The notes below the pieces were generated by a model that saw only the letters and a list, made by a program, of their open reading frames with translations, did not search any database and was not told the origin of the DNA. Position numbers and translations under genes: made by a program. A stretch of DNA of 64,000 bases, from NCBI GenBank assembly GCA_963837005.1, contig CAWIMC010000018.1, positions 496,001 through 560,000 of the forward strand. The letters are read 5' to 3'. Positions 18,282-28,400 of the stretch are shown piece by piece (the first letter of the stretch is position 1; each line of letters starts with the position of its first letter). The stretch comes from CALDTK01 sp963837005. Its GTDB lineage: Bacteria; Bacteroidota; Bacteroidia; Chitinophagales; Saprospiraceae.

Positions 18282-18998
18282 ATGCAGCCGTTACAGATCT
18301 CCTTGATCCTCCCATGCTATCGGCCGGCCCCTGGCTGGGTGGCCCGGCTCTCCGAGCGCTATGTGGCGTTCTGCGCAGAGGTGCGTCCGCACGTAGTCCG
18401 ACTCACCGTCGTCCACGACGGCACCCCCGGCGGTCTAGACCCCTCAGATATCGACGCTTTGCGCTTAGTCACCCCTAGGCTCACCTTCCTGAATCTCGCC
18501 CGCAATCGTGGCAAAGGCTTCGCCCTGCGGCAAGGCGTAGCCGCATCCCAAGCAGACCTGTACGTCTACACCGACATAGACTTGCCTTACACAACCGCCT
18601 CGATGGTCGCGGTCGTCGATCGTATCTGCACTCGGGGCGGGGTCGTCGCCGGGGAGCGCTTCGACGACTACTACGCCACCGTGCCCCCCTTCCGCCGCCT
18701 CCTGTCCCGCGCGCACCGCTACGCCATGCGGAAGCTCTTCCGCCTCCCGGTCGGCGACTCCCAGGCCGGGCTCAAGGGTTTTGACGAAAGTGGGAAGGCC
18801 GTCTTCCTCGAGACCACGGTCGATCGCTTCCTCGTGGACCTCGACTTCATCTCGCGGTGCCGCGGGCGGGTCGACGTGCGCGCCGTAAGGGTGCAGCTGC
18901 GGCCCGACGTCGTCTTCACCGACTTTGGCATCGGTATCCTCCGCACCGAGGCTGGAAACTTCCTCCGCATCTTGCGGGCCAGCTGGTTGCGCCTATGA
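18282..18998 (+). CDS. Family 2 glycosyltransferase
   Basis: A 238-residue GT-A enzyme: ISLILPCYRPAPGW, TVVHDGTPGG, the RNRGKGFALRQGV loop, metal motif YTDIDLPYT and GDSQAGLKGF. It is related to polyprenyl-phosphate glycosyltransferases but diverged from the one at 15054. I chose ATG 18282; the longer in-frame start at 18252 is a TTG that sits inside a possible -7 box (TAGACTTG). The stop overlaps the next ATG as ATGA, so it is translated together with the membrane protein that follows, repeating the transferase/membrane-protein pairing seen on the other strand. Confidence 0.85.
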   Translation: MQPLQISLILPCYRPAPGWVARLSERYVAFCAEVRPHVVRLTVVHDGTPGGLDPSDIDALRLVTPRLTFLNLARNRGKGFALRQGVAASQADLYVYTDIDLPYTTASMVAVVDRICTRGGVVAGERFDDYYATVPPFRRLLSRAHRYAMRKLFRLPVGDSQAGLKGFDESGKAVFLETTVDRFLVDLDFISRCRGRVDVRAVRVQLRPDVVFTDFGIGILRTEAGNFLRILRASWLRL

Positions 18999-20881
18999 TC
19001 GCCCGCCAACCCCGCTGGCGTGACCTAGGACTCTACGTCGTCCTCGTCGCCAACCTCGCCCTCGTCGGAATCGCCTTCGACGCGATCCTCGCCGCGCCCC
19101 GCGACAATGTCCTCTACCCCGATTACGACGGCGGCAAGAACTACTTCACGCCGTATAGCTACGTGTCGGGCCTGGGCGTCGACCCCGGCCATCACCACCC
19201 CCTGAAGGTCTACGGGCAGCACTACCCTTTCGGGGAGTACGTCTTCTACACGGACAACACCCCACTCGTGAGCCTGCCGATGAGGGGCCTCCACGCACTC
19301 GGGGTCGACATGCCCGCCGGTGGGGTGGCGGGACTGAGTCTCGTGTTCTTGCTATTGACCTGGTCGACGGCACCAGTCCTCTATGCCTTCCTGCGAGACC
19401 TGGACGTAGCTCGATGGACCGGGGTCGCCTTCAGTCTCATCCTCACGTACGTCAATAAGCAGATTTGGCACCTCTCGTTGGGCTCCCCCAATCTCGGCCT
19501 CACCGTCCTGACGGTGCTGGTGCTCTGGGCCATGCTCCGGCTCTGGCGCTCACCAGACAGTACAAAGCTGTGGGGGCTCGTGGCTGTGCACATCGGGCTC
19601 TGCGGCTGGTTGCACCTCTACTACTTGATCGTCTACGGGACGGCGGTTGGTCTCTTCACTTGCGCCCTGGCTTGGAAGGCGTGGCCGGCGTCGCGCTACG
19701 TGGCGCTTCGGGGCTTGGCGTGCCTCGCCGTTGCCGCAGCCCTCGTGGCCGTCCCACTGTGGCTCACCGACGGTGATCTGGGTCGTCGTCCCGCGACGGA
19801 CCTCGGTTTTGGCTACGAAGCTTGGCGCATCGACCTCCGTTCGTTGGTCACGCCCCCGCCAGGGATCAAATCGAGATTTATCGTGAGCGGGCGCGAGGAG
19901 GTTTACGGGGAGCCCTCGGGGTACCTCGGACTGTGGTTCCTGTACGCCGTACTGGCCCTTACCGTAAGTGTAGCGTTTTACGGGCCGGCTAGGAAGTGGC
20001 TATGGCCAGCGACCGATACAGGGCGCTTCGTGGCGGTTCTCTCCGGGGTAGGCGGGTTTTGCTTTTTCGCTTCGCTGGGCATACAGTACTTCGAACCCGA
20101 CTCCGAGTACGTCTGGCAGGTCGTACTCAATCCATTTTACCCGTTCGTGAAGGCGGTGCCGGTCCTGTCGCAGTTTAGGGCGACGGCCAGGTTCTTCTTC
20201 GTCACCCACTTGGCCTGGGGCGTAGCGCTGGTTTACCTGATCGATAAATTGCGAAGCGCCGCCGCTAGGCGTTCGAGAACTACGCGGCATATCGCGCTGG
20301 CGGGTTTAGTTGGAATTGTCCTGCTCGGTTTCGTGGACGTGAGAGACTACCTCCGCGCCCGGAGCCGAGAGAAGTTCGTGAACCCCACCGGCCTCGCCGC
20401 CACCGCGCCCTACGCCTCCGGCCTCGCCTCCCTCGCACTCGCCGACTACCAGGCCCTCCTCATTGCGCCGTACTATCACGTCGGCTCGGAGATACCGGGC
20501 CTCGTAGCGGATCCCGATCACCAACTCGAGCGACAAGCCTGGACCCTCGCCGCGGCCACGCGATTGCCCCTCGTCAACGCCGTCACGAGCCGCACCGCCC
20601 CCTACCAGTCGCGACAGCTCTTCGCCTTCGCGACCAGAGGCGTGGCCAGCGATAGCCTCGCGGCCCTCATGGACCAGCGCCCGATCCTCCTCGCCGTCCA
20701 CGAGCCCTCGCGCGAGCGCATCGCCAACGGTGGCGAGGGCTACCCGCTCCCACCCGAGGGGATCGCCCGCACGGCCGCCGTGTCGAGCTTAGACCTACCG
20801 TCTGCAACTGGGGTCGCGTACCTCACCTCCGTTGGGGAGTTCCACTTCTACCGCATGCCGCTACGGCGCCGGTCCGACTAA
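18995..20881 (+). CDS. Polytopic membrane protein of the glycan cluster (GT-C-like)
   Basis: 628 residues with a first helix LGLYVVLVANLALVGIAFDAI, the periplasmic motif YPDYDGGKNYFTPYSYVSG then YPFGEYVFYTDNTPL, and about ten further helices before a soluble tail. The motif (Asp-Gly-x-Lys-Asn ... Pro-x-Gly-x-x-x-x-x-x-D) aligns with the proteins at 12800 and 15800. It lacks their long C-terminal beta domain. The start overlaps the glycosyltransferase stop (ATGA). It is probably a membrane glycosyltransferase or YfhO-type protein acting in lipid-carrier sugar transfer; the sequence gives no direct proof. Confidence 0.65.
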   Translation: MIARQPRWRDLGLYVVLVANLALVGIAFDAILAAPRDNVLYPDYDGGKNYFTPYSYVSGLGVDPGHHHPLKVYGQHYPFGEYVFYTDNTPLVSLPMRGLHALGVDMPAGGVAGLSLVFLLLTWSTAPVLYAFLRDLDVARWTGVAFSLILTYVNKQIWHLSLGSPNLGLTVLTVLVLWAMLRLWRSPDSTKLWGLVAVHIGLCGWLHLYYLIVYGTAVGLFTCALAWKAWPASRYVALRGLACLAVAAALVAVPLWLTDGDLGRRPATDLGFGYEAWRIDLRSLVTPPPGIKSRFIVSGREEVYGEPSGYLGLWFLYAVLALTVSVAFYGPARKWLWPATDTGRFVAVLSGVGGFCFFASLGIQYFEPDSEYVWQVVLNPFYPFVKAVPVLSQFRATARFFFVTHLAWGVALVYLIDKLRSAAARRSRTTRHIALAGLVGIVLLGFVDVRDYLRARSREKFVNPTGLAATAPYASGLASLALADYQALLIAPYYHVGSEIPGLVADPDHQLERQAWTLAAATRLPLVNAVTSRTAPYQSRQLFAFATRGVASDSLAALMDQRPILLAVHEPSRERIANGGEGYPLPPEGIARTAAVSSLDLPSATGVAYLTSVGEFHFYRMPLRRRSD

Positions 20882-20903
20882 AGGCATTTACCTTCCGCCG
20901 CCC

Positions 20904-22710
20904 ATGCCCAAAGCCTCCACCCTCGCCGTCGGCCTCGTCTTCATCGTGCAGGTGCTCGCGGCCACGCTTTACTTCCCAAAGTACGCGCAAATCCAAACCG
21001 AGGCCTACATCTCCTGGGACGTGGCCGGCTACTACATGTACCTGCCGGCGGCGTTTGTGTACGACGACCTCGCCGGAGACAGCTACCACGAGCGGGTCAC
21101 CACCGAGTACCACCCGAGCCCGGTGTTCGACCACGGCGCCTACCACACCTCCGGGGCCTGGGTCATGAAGTACACCCTCGGCCAGGCGCTGCACTTCGCG
21201 CCCTTTTTCGCGGTCGCGCACGCTTTCGCTAAAACGTCCGACGCGTACCCGGCCGATGGGTTCTCATTACCGTACCAACTGGGTATCGCGGCGGAGGTGA
21301 TGTTCTTCTCGCTGCTGAGTTTGCTGTTGTTGCGCAGGCTGCTGCGGCACTACTATGCCGACGGGGTGACGGCGGCCACAATCGTTGCCGTGGGCCTAGC
21401 TACCAACTACCTCGAGTACTCGAGCATCAACGGGGCGCACACACACCTCAACCTGTTTTGCTACTACGCGCTGTTGGTACTGGTGACGCGGCGCTTCTAC
21501 CAGACCCCCAACTTCCTGTACGCCGCCGCCATCGGGGCCTGCATCGGGATCTCGGCACTGTCGCGGCCGACGGAGCTGATGATGGTCCTCGTGCCGCTGC
21601 TGTGGGGTATTTCGCTTACGAAAGCTGGACTCGTAGACCGGTGGCAGGTTTTGGCGAAAGCCTGGCCGCAACTCCTCTGCGCGGCGATCGTCGGCGGGGC
21701 TATCCTCTTCCTCCAGCCGCTGTACTGGCACAGCGTGTCCGGGGAGTGGGTCGTGTACAGCTACGGTGAGCAGGGCTTCTCGTGGATCAAGACGCACTTC
21801 ACGCAGGGACTCGCGAGCTTCAAGGGCGGATGGCTGCCGTACACGCCGCTGGGGATCTTGATGCTGCTCGGGTTTATCCCTTTTCGAAAGCAGTACCCTA
21901 CCGTCATGCCGGGCGTGGCGCTTTATCTGCTGCTCTTCATGTACGTGGTGTGGAGCTGGGACCAGTGGCAGTACGGGGGCTCGCTCGGGCAGCGGACCAT
22001 GGTGCAGGTGTACCCCTTGCTGGCGTTGCCGCTGGCGGCGCTATTTCAGTGGACCTCGGTGGGGAGCGTTGTCCGCAAAACGATCGTCGCGGTGGGTTTT
22101 GGCGTAAGCTTATTCGTGAGTCTGTACTGGATGCACGCGGCGCACTACGGCGGGTTTATGGCGGGGCAGATGACCACGGACTACTACTGGGCGCTGTTCC
22201 CGCACTTCGACGAGGACCGGCGGCGGCTGATGTTCCTGGACCGGGTGGATGGCTTCGACGGGGAGATGCGGGAGGCGGAAGTGCTACTGAGCGAAGGCTT
22301 CGAGACCGTGAGCGACGACGCGATGGCCTGTGCGGAGGCCCCACTGGACGGCGCACAGTCGCTATGCGTGCGCGACGGCGATACGTTTAGCAAAACGTAC
22401 GCTGTACCTCTTCCGAAACTACCGAAGGAGTGGATTCGCGTGAGCTACGACCTGGACGTGCGCGCCAAAACCTGGGACTGGTGGGCGATGGCGCAGACGA
22501 TGCTGCTGATCAAACAGGATGACGCATATCGTCGAGAGCTATTTTGTGCGTCCGGAGCGGCTGTTAGATGGTGGCCAGCAGCGGATCGTATTCCACGGAC
22601 AGCTACCGCGGTCGACCACCTTTAACAAGATCGAGTTCTCGATTTGGAAGCCGGGGCTGAGTGGGCTGATCGTGGTGGATCAGCTGGAGGTAGTGGCGTT
22701 TGATGAGTGA
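20904..22710 (+). CDS. Polytopic membrane protein with C-terminal soluble domain, frameshifted near the end
   Basis: Fourth membrane protein of the cluster: first helix at LAVGLVFIVQVLAATLYF, then SWDVAGYYMYLPAAFVYDD, about ten helices and a soluble C-terminal domain. The frame as read stops at 22625, but a shift around 22515 joins it to an open frame (VESYFVRPERLL ... GLIVVDQLEVVAFDE, stop at 22710) that gives a sensible end resembling the tails of its neighbours, so one indel is likely. It has one exact dispersed 16-mer (QVLAKAW) and two variants (HAFAKTS; GVS at 22095). It follows the previous gene by 22 bases. Function is unknown beyond probable surface-glycan assembly. Confidence 0.65.
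21647..21662 (+). repeat. Dispersed 16-mer, exact (membrane protein)
   Basis: Read as V-L-A-K-A in a loop between membrane helices. Confidence 0.95.
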
Positions 22711-22762
22711 TGCGGTGCTTGGGTGTTTAGGTGCTGCATTTTAGACATAAAGTTGTCATCCC

Positions 22763-24121
22763 TCACTTCTCAATCAGCGCCCCCGTCACCCGTCTCAGAT
22801 TCAAATCGGTGACCAGCAAATCGTACACCGCCTGAATGCGCGCCTGCTCGGCATTTAAGTAGGCGAGTTCGAGTTGGCGGTAGTCGAAGCTGTTGATGTT
22901 ACCGGCCTTGAGTTGTTCGTCGGCGAGGGCGAGGTTGGCGCGGGCGTTGGCGATAAGGGCGTCCTGGAGGCCGAGCAGCGAGCGCTGGTTGTCGTAGGTC
23001 TCGACGAGGGTGCGGGCTTGGATACTGGCCTCGCGTTTGGCGTCGCGGATGTTGATCTCGGCGATGCGCTCACCGGTGATGGCGTTTTCGAGGGTGCGGC
23101 GGCGGGCCCCGTTGTCCCAGAGGGTGTACGCTGCGGTGATGCCGAAGTTGAGACCGCTGGTGTTGCCGAGCAAAAATTCGCTCGCCTCACCGGTACGCGG
23201 ATCGTCGCCGAAGAACTTGAAGCCGTTCTCCGAAAAGCTCAGCCCACCATTGACGAGAACACTCGGCTTAAAGGCGGTGCGGGCGAGCTCGGTCTGCGTG
23301 AGCGACAGTTGCTGCTGCGTGCGTAGGAGCCGCAGGTTGGCGCCGGAGTCGATCGCGGCCGCGACTCGGCGCTCGTTCCAGTCGCGCGGGTCGAAGAGCA
23401 GCGTATCCCCGAGGGCCCGACCGCTAAACGTCTCCGGGTCCGCGTCGAGGGCGATGTAGAGCGCGCGCAGAGAGTTGTCGACGGCCAGTCGGGTCCGCTC
23501 GACGTTGACGCTGTCGGTGAGGAAGGAGGTCCGGGCCTGGAGGAGGTCGATGGACTGCCCTTGCCCGTAGGCGCGACGCAGCTCCTGGAACACGACTCGG
23601 TCACGGCTCAGGGTCTTGACCTGGCGGGCGACACGAGCGTTGGCCTCGGCGAGCTGAGCGTTGTAGTAGGCCAGTCCGACGTCGTAAATCGAGGTCTCGA
23701 CGAGTTGGCGGACCTGGTCGCGCGAGACCCGCTCGAGCTGCCCGAGCCGCCGGAGGTCAAAGCGGACGCGGTAGCCATTAAAGAGCGTGTAGTTGATCTG
23801 GAGGCCCGCCGTCGCGACCCCGCTATAAAAGGTGCCGTTGATGAAGCTGGCCGGGTTGTTCTGGTTATTAAACGAGTTGTTGAACCCGAGTGTCGCCTGG
23901 AACACCGGTGCCCGGCCCGCCGTGACGTAGTTGTTGTTGCGTCCGGCCACCTCTGCGTTGAGGCGCTGCCCCGCGATCGAGAGATTGTTGTCGACGCCCC
24001 AAGCGATGGCCTCTGCGAGGGACAGCGGGTCGGTGGGTCCCTGTGCCGCTAGTGATGCAGGTTTTAGCGAAAGCGTAAAAAGGACAGCGGTCAGGCCGCA
24101 AAACGTATATCTCCAGCTCAT
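22763..24121 (-). CDS. TolC-type outer-membrane efflux protein
   Basis: A 452-residue outer-membrane factor forming the exit duct of a tripartite pump. The signal peptide at MSWRYTFCGLTAVLFTLSL is followed by the OEP repeat pattern: PLSLAEAIAWGVDNNLSI, then long helices (LAEANARVARQVKTLSRDRVVFQELRR region) and a second repeat ending LKAGNINSFDYRQLELAYLNAEQARIQAVYDLLVTDLNLRRVTGAL. ATG 24121 starts the signal peptide and lies 4 bases beyond the nucleotidase stop; the longer frame is unsupported. The RND pump and adaptor lie upstream on the same strand. A variant of the dispersed motif overlaps the signal peptide. Confidence 0.92.
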   Translation of the reverse strand: MSWRYTFCGLTAVLFTLSLKPASLAAQGPTDPLSLAEAIAWGVDNNLSIAGQRLNAEVAGRNNNYVTAGRAPVFQATLGFNNSFNNQNNPASFINGTFYSGVATAGLQINYTLFNGYRVRFDLRRLGQLERVSRDQVRQLVETSIYDVGLAYYNAQLAEANARVARQVKTLSRDRVVFQELRRAYGQGQSIDLLQARTSFLTDSVNVERTRLAVDNSLRALYIALDADPETFSGRALGDTLLFDPRDWNERRVAAAIDSGANLRLLRTQQQLSLTQTELARTAFKPSVLVNGGLSFSENGFKFFGDDPRTGEASEFLLGNTSGLNFGITAAYTLWDNGARRRTLENAITGERIAEINIRDAKREASIQARTLVETYDNQRSLLGLQDALIANARANLALADEQLKAGNINSFDYRQLELAYLNAEQARIQAVYDLLVTDLNLRRVTGALIEK

Positions 24122-24125
24122 GCCC

Positions 24126-24677
24126 CTAGGCTTGTTGGTTGCGTAACTCTCCCTCGAAGTACTCGCGGACGTGCGCCCAGGAGTCGAGTCTCGTGAAGCG
24201 CGTTTCGCCGCGGTTGTGCAACGCGTCAAACAGCAATGGGGTGCCGCGGAACGTCTCCAAATTGAAGGCGTGGTCGTCGATGAGGTAGTCGGTATGGATC
24301 AGCGACTTGTCACCGCAGAACACGATCTGCCGCCAGCTCACCCACGGCAGATGCTCGTGGAGCCAGTCGTACTTATCCTCCAAACTGTTCCGGAACTCCA
24401 TCGCCGCGCTCACGAAATAGATACTGTAGTGTTGCCGCAGCCAGTCCAGCGTCTCGGCCGCGCCGTCGATGAAGGGCAGGTCGCGGAACCAGCCCCGCTC
24501 GTAGATGGCCTCGCGGAGGCCTTCGCCACCTTCGAGGGCGTAGATCTTCTTGCCTTCCAGGAGTATCGGGTCGGCCTTGCGCCCGGTCTGCGCTTCGAAG
24601 AGCTGGTAGAACTTCGGCATCAGGTCGGCGATGACCTCGTCCATGTCGATGGCGATTGTTTTTGTTTGAGTTGTCAT
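24126..24677 (-). CDS. 5'(3')-deoxyribonucleotidase, HAD family
   Basis: A 183-residue HAD phosphatase removing phosphate from deoxynucleoside monophosphates. Motif I is IAIDMDEVIADL (nucleophile DMD), motif II is IYFVSAA, and the C-terminal acidic motif is HTDYLIDDHAFNLE. Length and motif order match the NT5C group. It sits between the RND pump and tolC in the efflux operon with no evident shared role. The ATG (24675-24677) directly abuts the inverted-repeat end of the element upstream, so the repeat supplies its translation start region. Confidence 0.88.
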   Translation of the reverse strand: MTTQTKTIAIDMDEVIADLMPKFYQLFEAQTGRKADPILLEGKKIYALEGGEGLREAIYERGWFRDLPFIDGAAETLDWLRQHYSIYFVSAAMEFRNSLEDKYDWLHEHLPWVSWRQIVFCGDKSLIHTDYLIDDHAFNLETFRGTPLLFDALHNRGETRFTRLDSWAHVREYFEGELRNQQA

Positions 24678-25429
24678 TTCTCAGTTTTTAGGTCTCAGTT
24701 GTTGCCATGCGGGCGTGACGGATTGGGTTCTCGTCGATGCGAATTTTACTTTTTTCGAGGGTAGCGTTCGTTTGTCGTCTTGACGATTTTAGCTAAAATT
24801 TTAATAAGTTCGTCGGCTCTAGCGTAAAGGTTGTCGTAAGTGGCTTGGTTGATGAGCTCGAGGGCAAGCGTATACCTAATCCAGAACTTAGATTCCCGAG
24901 CTTCCTTGAGGGAGATCGACATCTTCATAGCGAAGTCGCGTGGAGAGGAGCCACCATTGGCCTCTTCGACGTTTGCCCCAACCGATGAAGAGCAGCGCAG
25001 CAGCTGGTTTCCTATCGAAAATGCCTTGGGCATTGGACAGATCATCATCGCCGTTTTACCCGCGTCCACAGCGAAACTGAAGCTCTTTACCTGTGTCGGG
25101 CTATCGCCATATCCAAAACTGCTGGTAGGTTCACGCAGCATCTGTCGCTCCAAGGGGGATACCACTGTCTCTTTCCCTTGCGCAAAGTCTTCGATCAACA
25201 GAGCTCTATCGCTAAACACCGGAATATGATCAAACTCAGAAAGCTCCTCAGCAAATGGAAGTAACGATGGATACACAAACATAGTAGTACGCTTATTTAA
25301 CAAATGATGCCGCGCCCAAACGAGGCCAGCCACAACGATCAAAGGCCATGATTTTAAAAGGAATGCCCCCCCTCCTCGCGGCTCGCAACGACGACACAGC
25401 GGCAGCAACTGAGAACTAAAAACTGAGAA
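24678..25429. mobile_element. Element with 29-bp terminal inverted repeats carrying a four-helix-bundle gene
   Basis: The ends 24678-24706 and 25401-25429 are inverted copies matching at 27 of 29 bases (core TTCTCAGTTTTTAG, then TCTCAGTTG, then TGCC). Between them is one gene for a four-helix-bundle protein. The element fills the entire gap between the RND pump stop (25442) and the nucleotidase start (24677). No transposase is present and no target duplication is obvious. The same TTCTCAG units make the gene-free repeat at 10227-10372. Confidence 0.75.
24746..25282 (-). CDS. Four-helix-bundle protein (S23/23S rRNA intervening-sequence family)
   Basis: The C-terminal ~110 residues match the S23-like family: KSFSFAV, then QLLRCSSSVGANVEEANGG, the highly conserved RDFAMKMSISLKEARESKFWIRY, and a last helix ending KIVKTTNERYPRKK. 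Family members occur in rRNA intervening sequences and as small stand-alone genes in Bacteroidota, and they resemble Avd accessory proteins of diversity-generating retroelements; molecular function is unsettled. The N-terminal extension is unusual: the frame stays open to 25408, and a start at 25144 would give a family-typical length. I chose ATG 25282 with low certainty. No reverse transcriptase is nearby. Confidence 0.75.
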   Translation of the reverse strand: MFVYPSLLPFAEELSEFDHIPVFSDRALLIEDFAQGKETVVSPLERQMLREPTSSFGYGDSPTQVKSFSFAVDAGKTAMMICPMPKAFSIGNQLLRCSSSVGANVEEANGGSSPRDFAMKMSISLKEARESKFWIRYTLALELINQATYDNLYARADELIKILAKIVKTTNERYPRKK

Positions 25430-25441
25430 CTGAGAACTCCC

Positions 25442-28400
25442 CTAATTCCCCGCAAACAAAGCTGGTGCCGTCTGCAAAAAGATCAGCAGTCCAATCAACA
25501 CCAGCATCCCCCCAAAATACAGCCCCCAATTTCGCGTCGCGTTCGCCGGCGCGGCAGCCTCTACATCGGCGTAGCCGCCGCCGAACCCCGTCCACACCTT
25601 GTGCAAGACCACTTTGAAGCGATTGCTCAGGATCAGCAGCGACGGCAGTACAGCCAAGAGACATACCGTGGTCGCCAACAAGCCAAAGCTCACCGAGATC
25701 GCCATCGGAATCAGGAACTGCGCCTGCAGACTCTTCTCGAACATGATCGGCCCGAGACCGGCCAGCGTGGTCACCGTGGTCAAGATGATCGGGCGAAAGC
25801 GCCCCAGGCACGCATCGCGCAAGGCCTGCATCTGCGGTCTTCCTTCCTCCAAAAACTCGTTGTAGCTCGTCACCAAGACCAGGGCATCGTTGACCAAGAC
25901 CCCAATGAGCGCGATCAGGCCCAATGCACTAAATAGACTCAGTGGGTAGTTGCTCGGCATCACGCTGGTCATGAAAAAGTGCCCCCACGCCACGCCGATA
26001 AAAGCAATCGGAATCAAGAGCGCGACCATTAAGGTCTGCGACATCGACCGGAAGGTGAGCGCGATGATGAAGAACATGAGCGACAGAATGATCGGCCCGA
26101 TGAGGCCTACCGAACTCGAGGTCTTGCGTTGCTCCCGGTTCTGTCCCTCGAAGTCGGCCGTGATACCTGGGTAGCGCGAGAGAATCTCCGGGACGATCTG
26201 CGTCTGGACCTGCGCGGTCACGTCACTTACGCTCACCTCGTCGCTCGACACGTCGGCTTCCACGCTGAGGTCGCGCTGGCCGTCGATGTGGTTGATGGCT
26301 ACCGTGCCACGCTCAGTCTCGAGCCGGGCTACGTCGCCGAGCACGAAGGCCCCTTGCGCGGTGCGAATGCGCATGTTGGAGAGCTGGTCTACAGTGGCGC
26401 GGTTGTCCTCCGCGTACCGTACCCACACCCGGACTTCGTCACGCCCTCTTTGTAGACGCTGCACCTCTGAGCCAAAGAAGCCACCCCGAACTTGCGCCAG
26501 TACGCTGCCCTCGTCGAGCCCGAGCGCACGGCCGCGTTCGTTGAGGGTGATGTTGATCTCGCGCAGGCCCTCCTGATTGTTGTCGGTCACGTCGCTGAGC
26601 TCCTTGATGTCCTTGAGGGCATCGCTCACCTCGCGGGCGGCAGCCTTCAACATCTCGCCGTCGCGCCCGCGCAGAGACACCGTGACGGGCTTGCCGAAAG
26701 CCGACGCCCCGCCAAAGGTCAGGGTCTCCGCCTCCGGCATCGGCCCGGCAAACTTCCGAACCGCGTTGCCAAAGGCGCGCAGCTTAAGAGAGTCGCGCTT
26801 GTCACCGTCCAGCAGGTTTACCGTAAGGGAACCCTGATACGTGCTCGGCCCGAGCGAGATCTCGGTCTGCTCCACGGCCCGCTTCTCGTCGTTGAAGAAG
26901 TAGGTGCTCAGCGAGTCGTCGGCCTGCTCTACGGCGCGGTAGAGGCGGTCGAGGTACTGCTGCGTGACTTCCTCGCGGGTCCCGGCGGGCATCTTGAGAT
27001 TGATCGCGAGTTCGTCGCGCTCGATGTTCGGGAAGAAGGTCGTCGAAATGAGGCCCCCACTCACGGCCCCCACGGTGATCAGGAGTAGAGCAACCATGAT
27101 CGCTACGGTGATCAGGCGCTGCGACATCGCGAAGTCGAGCACAGGCGCGTACAGCTTGTCGCGCAGCCAGTCCATGATGTCGTCGAAGAACTGCATGAAC
27201 TTCGGCTTCGGAGCGTGGGGATCCATCTGGAGCGCCTTGGAGTGCGCCACGTGCGTCGGCAGGATAAGCACCCCTTCCACGAGCGAGAACACGAGCGACA
27301 GGATCACGACCATCGACATGTCCGCGAAGAAGTCCCCGAGGCGTCCGTCGATGAAGAAGAAGAGCATAAACGCCACCACCGTCGTCAAAATGGCACTGAA
27401 GACCGCCGGCAAAACCTGGAGCGTCCCGTTGATGGCCGCGTTTTCGGCCTCGCGTTTCTTGCGGGCGAGGCGGGACCGCTCTCCGAGCGTGCGCTCGTCG
27501 TCGCTCAGTAGGGTGAGGGCGTTGGTTTGTTCGGCTTTCGCCAAAACCTGCTCGTCGTGATCCGGCTCCTCCACATCGAGGCCCTCCTCCCAGCGCTGAT
27601 AGATGTTCTCTGCGATCACGATACCATCATCCACGAGGATTCCGATCACGAGGATCATTCCGAACAGCGACAGCACGTTGATGCTCAGTCCAATGATCGA
27701 TGCGACGATAAACATCCCCGCAAACGAGATCGGGATTGCCGCCGCTACCCAAAACGCTAGGCGCCAGTTGAGGAACAGCGCCAGCGTCACGCAGACGATG
27801 ATAAACCCAGTAATGCCATTGCTCGACAGTAGGTCGATACGGTCGTTGAGCGTCGTCGAGGCATCCCGCGTTACGGTCATCTGCACCTCGGTATTGGCCG
27901 CGTTAAAGTCCTCGACGTAGGTCTTGACCTCCTCGGTAATCGAGAGCATATCCTCCTCGAGGGTGTTGCTCACCGACACGACGACCGCCGGCTTCTGGTC
28001 GATGTAGACGCGGTTTGGGCTGTCGGCCCAGCGGTCGCGGATGTCGGCGATGTCGTCGAGCTTCACGACGCCACCGCCCGGGGTGGTCTTGACGACGATG
28101 TCGCGTAGGCCTGGTGCGTAGTACTCCTTCTGGCGGGAGCGCAGCAGCAGCTCCTCGTCGACGGTCTTGATCGTTCCGCCGGTGATGTCGAGGTTGGCAC
28201 CGCGCACGGCAGTAGCTGCTTGCGCGAAGGTGAGTCCGTAGGCCTGCAGGTCGTTTTCCCGAAAGGCGATCTCTATCTCCTCTTCCGGAAAGCCACTCAG
28301 GTCGATCTTCGAGATCCCGTCTCGCTGAATGAGGTCCGTCTCCATCTGGCGGGCGTAGCGCTTCAGCGCCTGCAGACTTACGTCGCCCGAGATAGCCACC

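Noticed and set aside
24678..25429. Diversity-generating retroelement around the four-helix-bundle gene
   Set aside because: No reverse transcriptase or template/variable repeat pair is present in the window.
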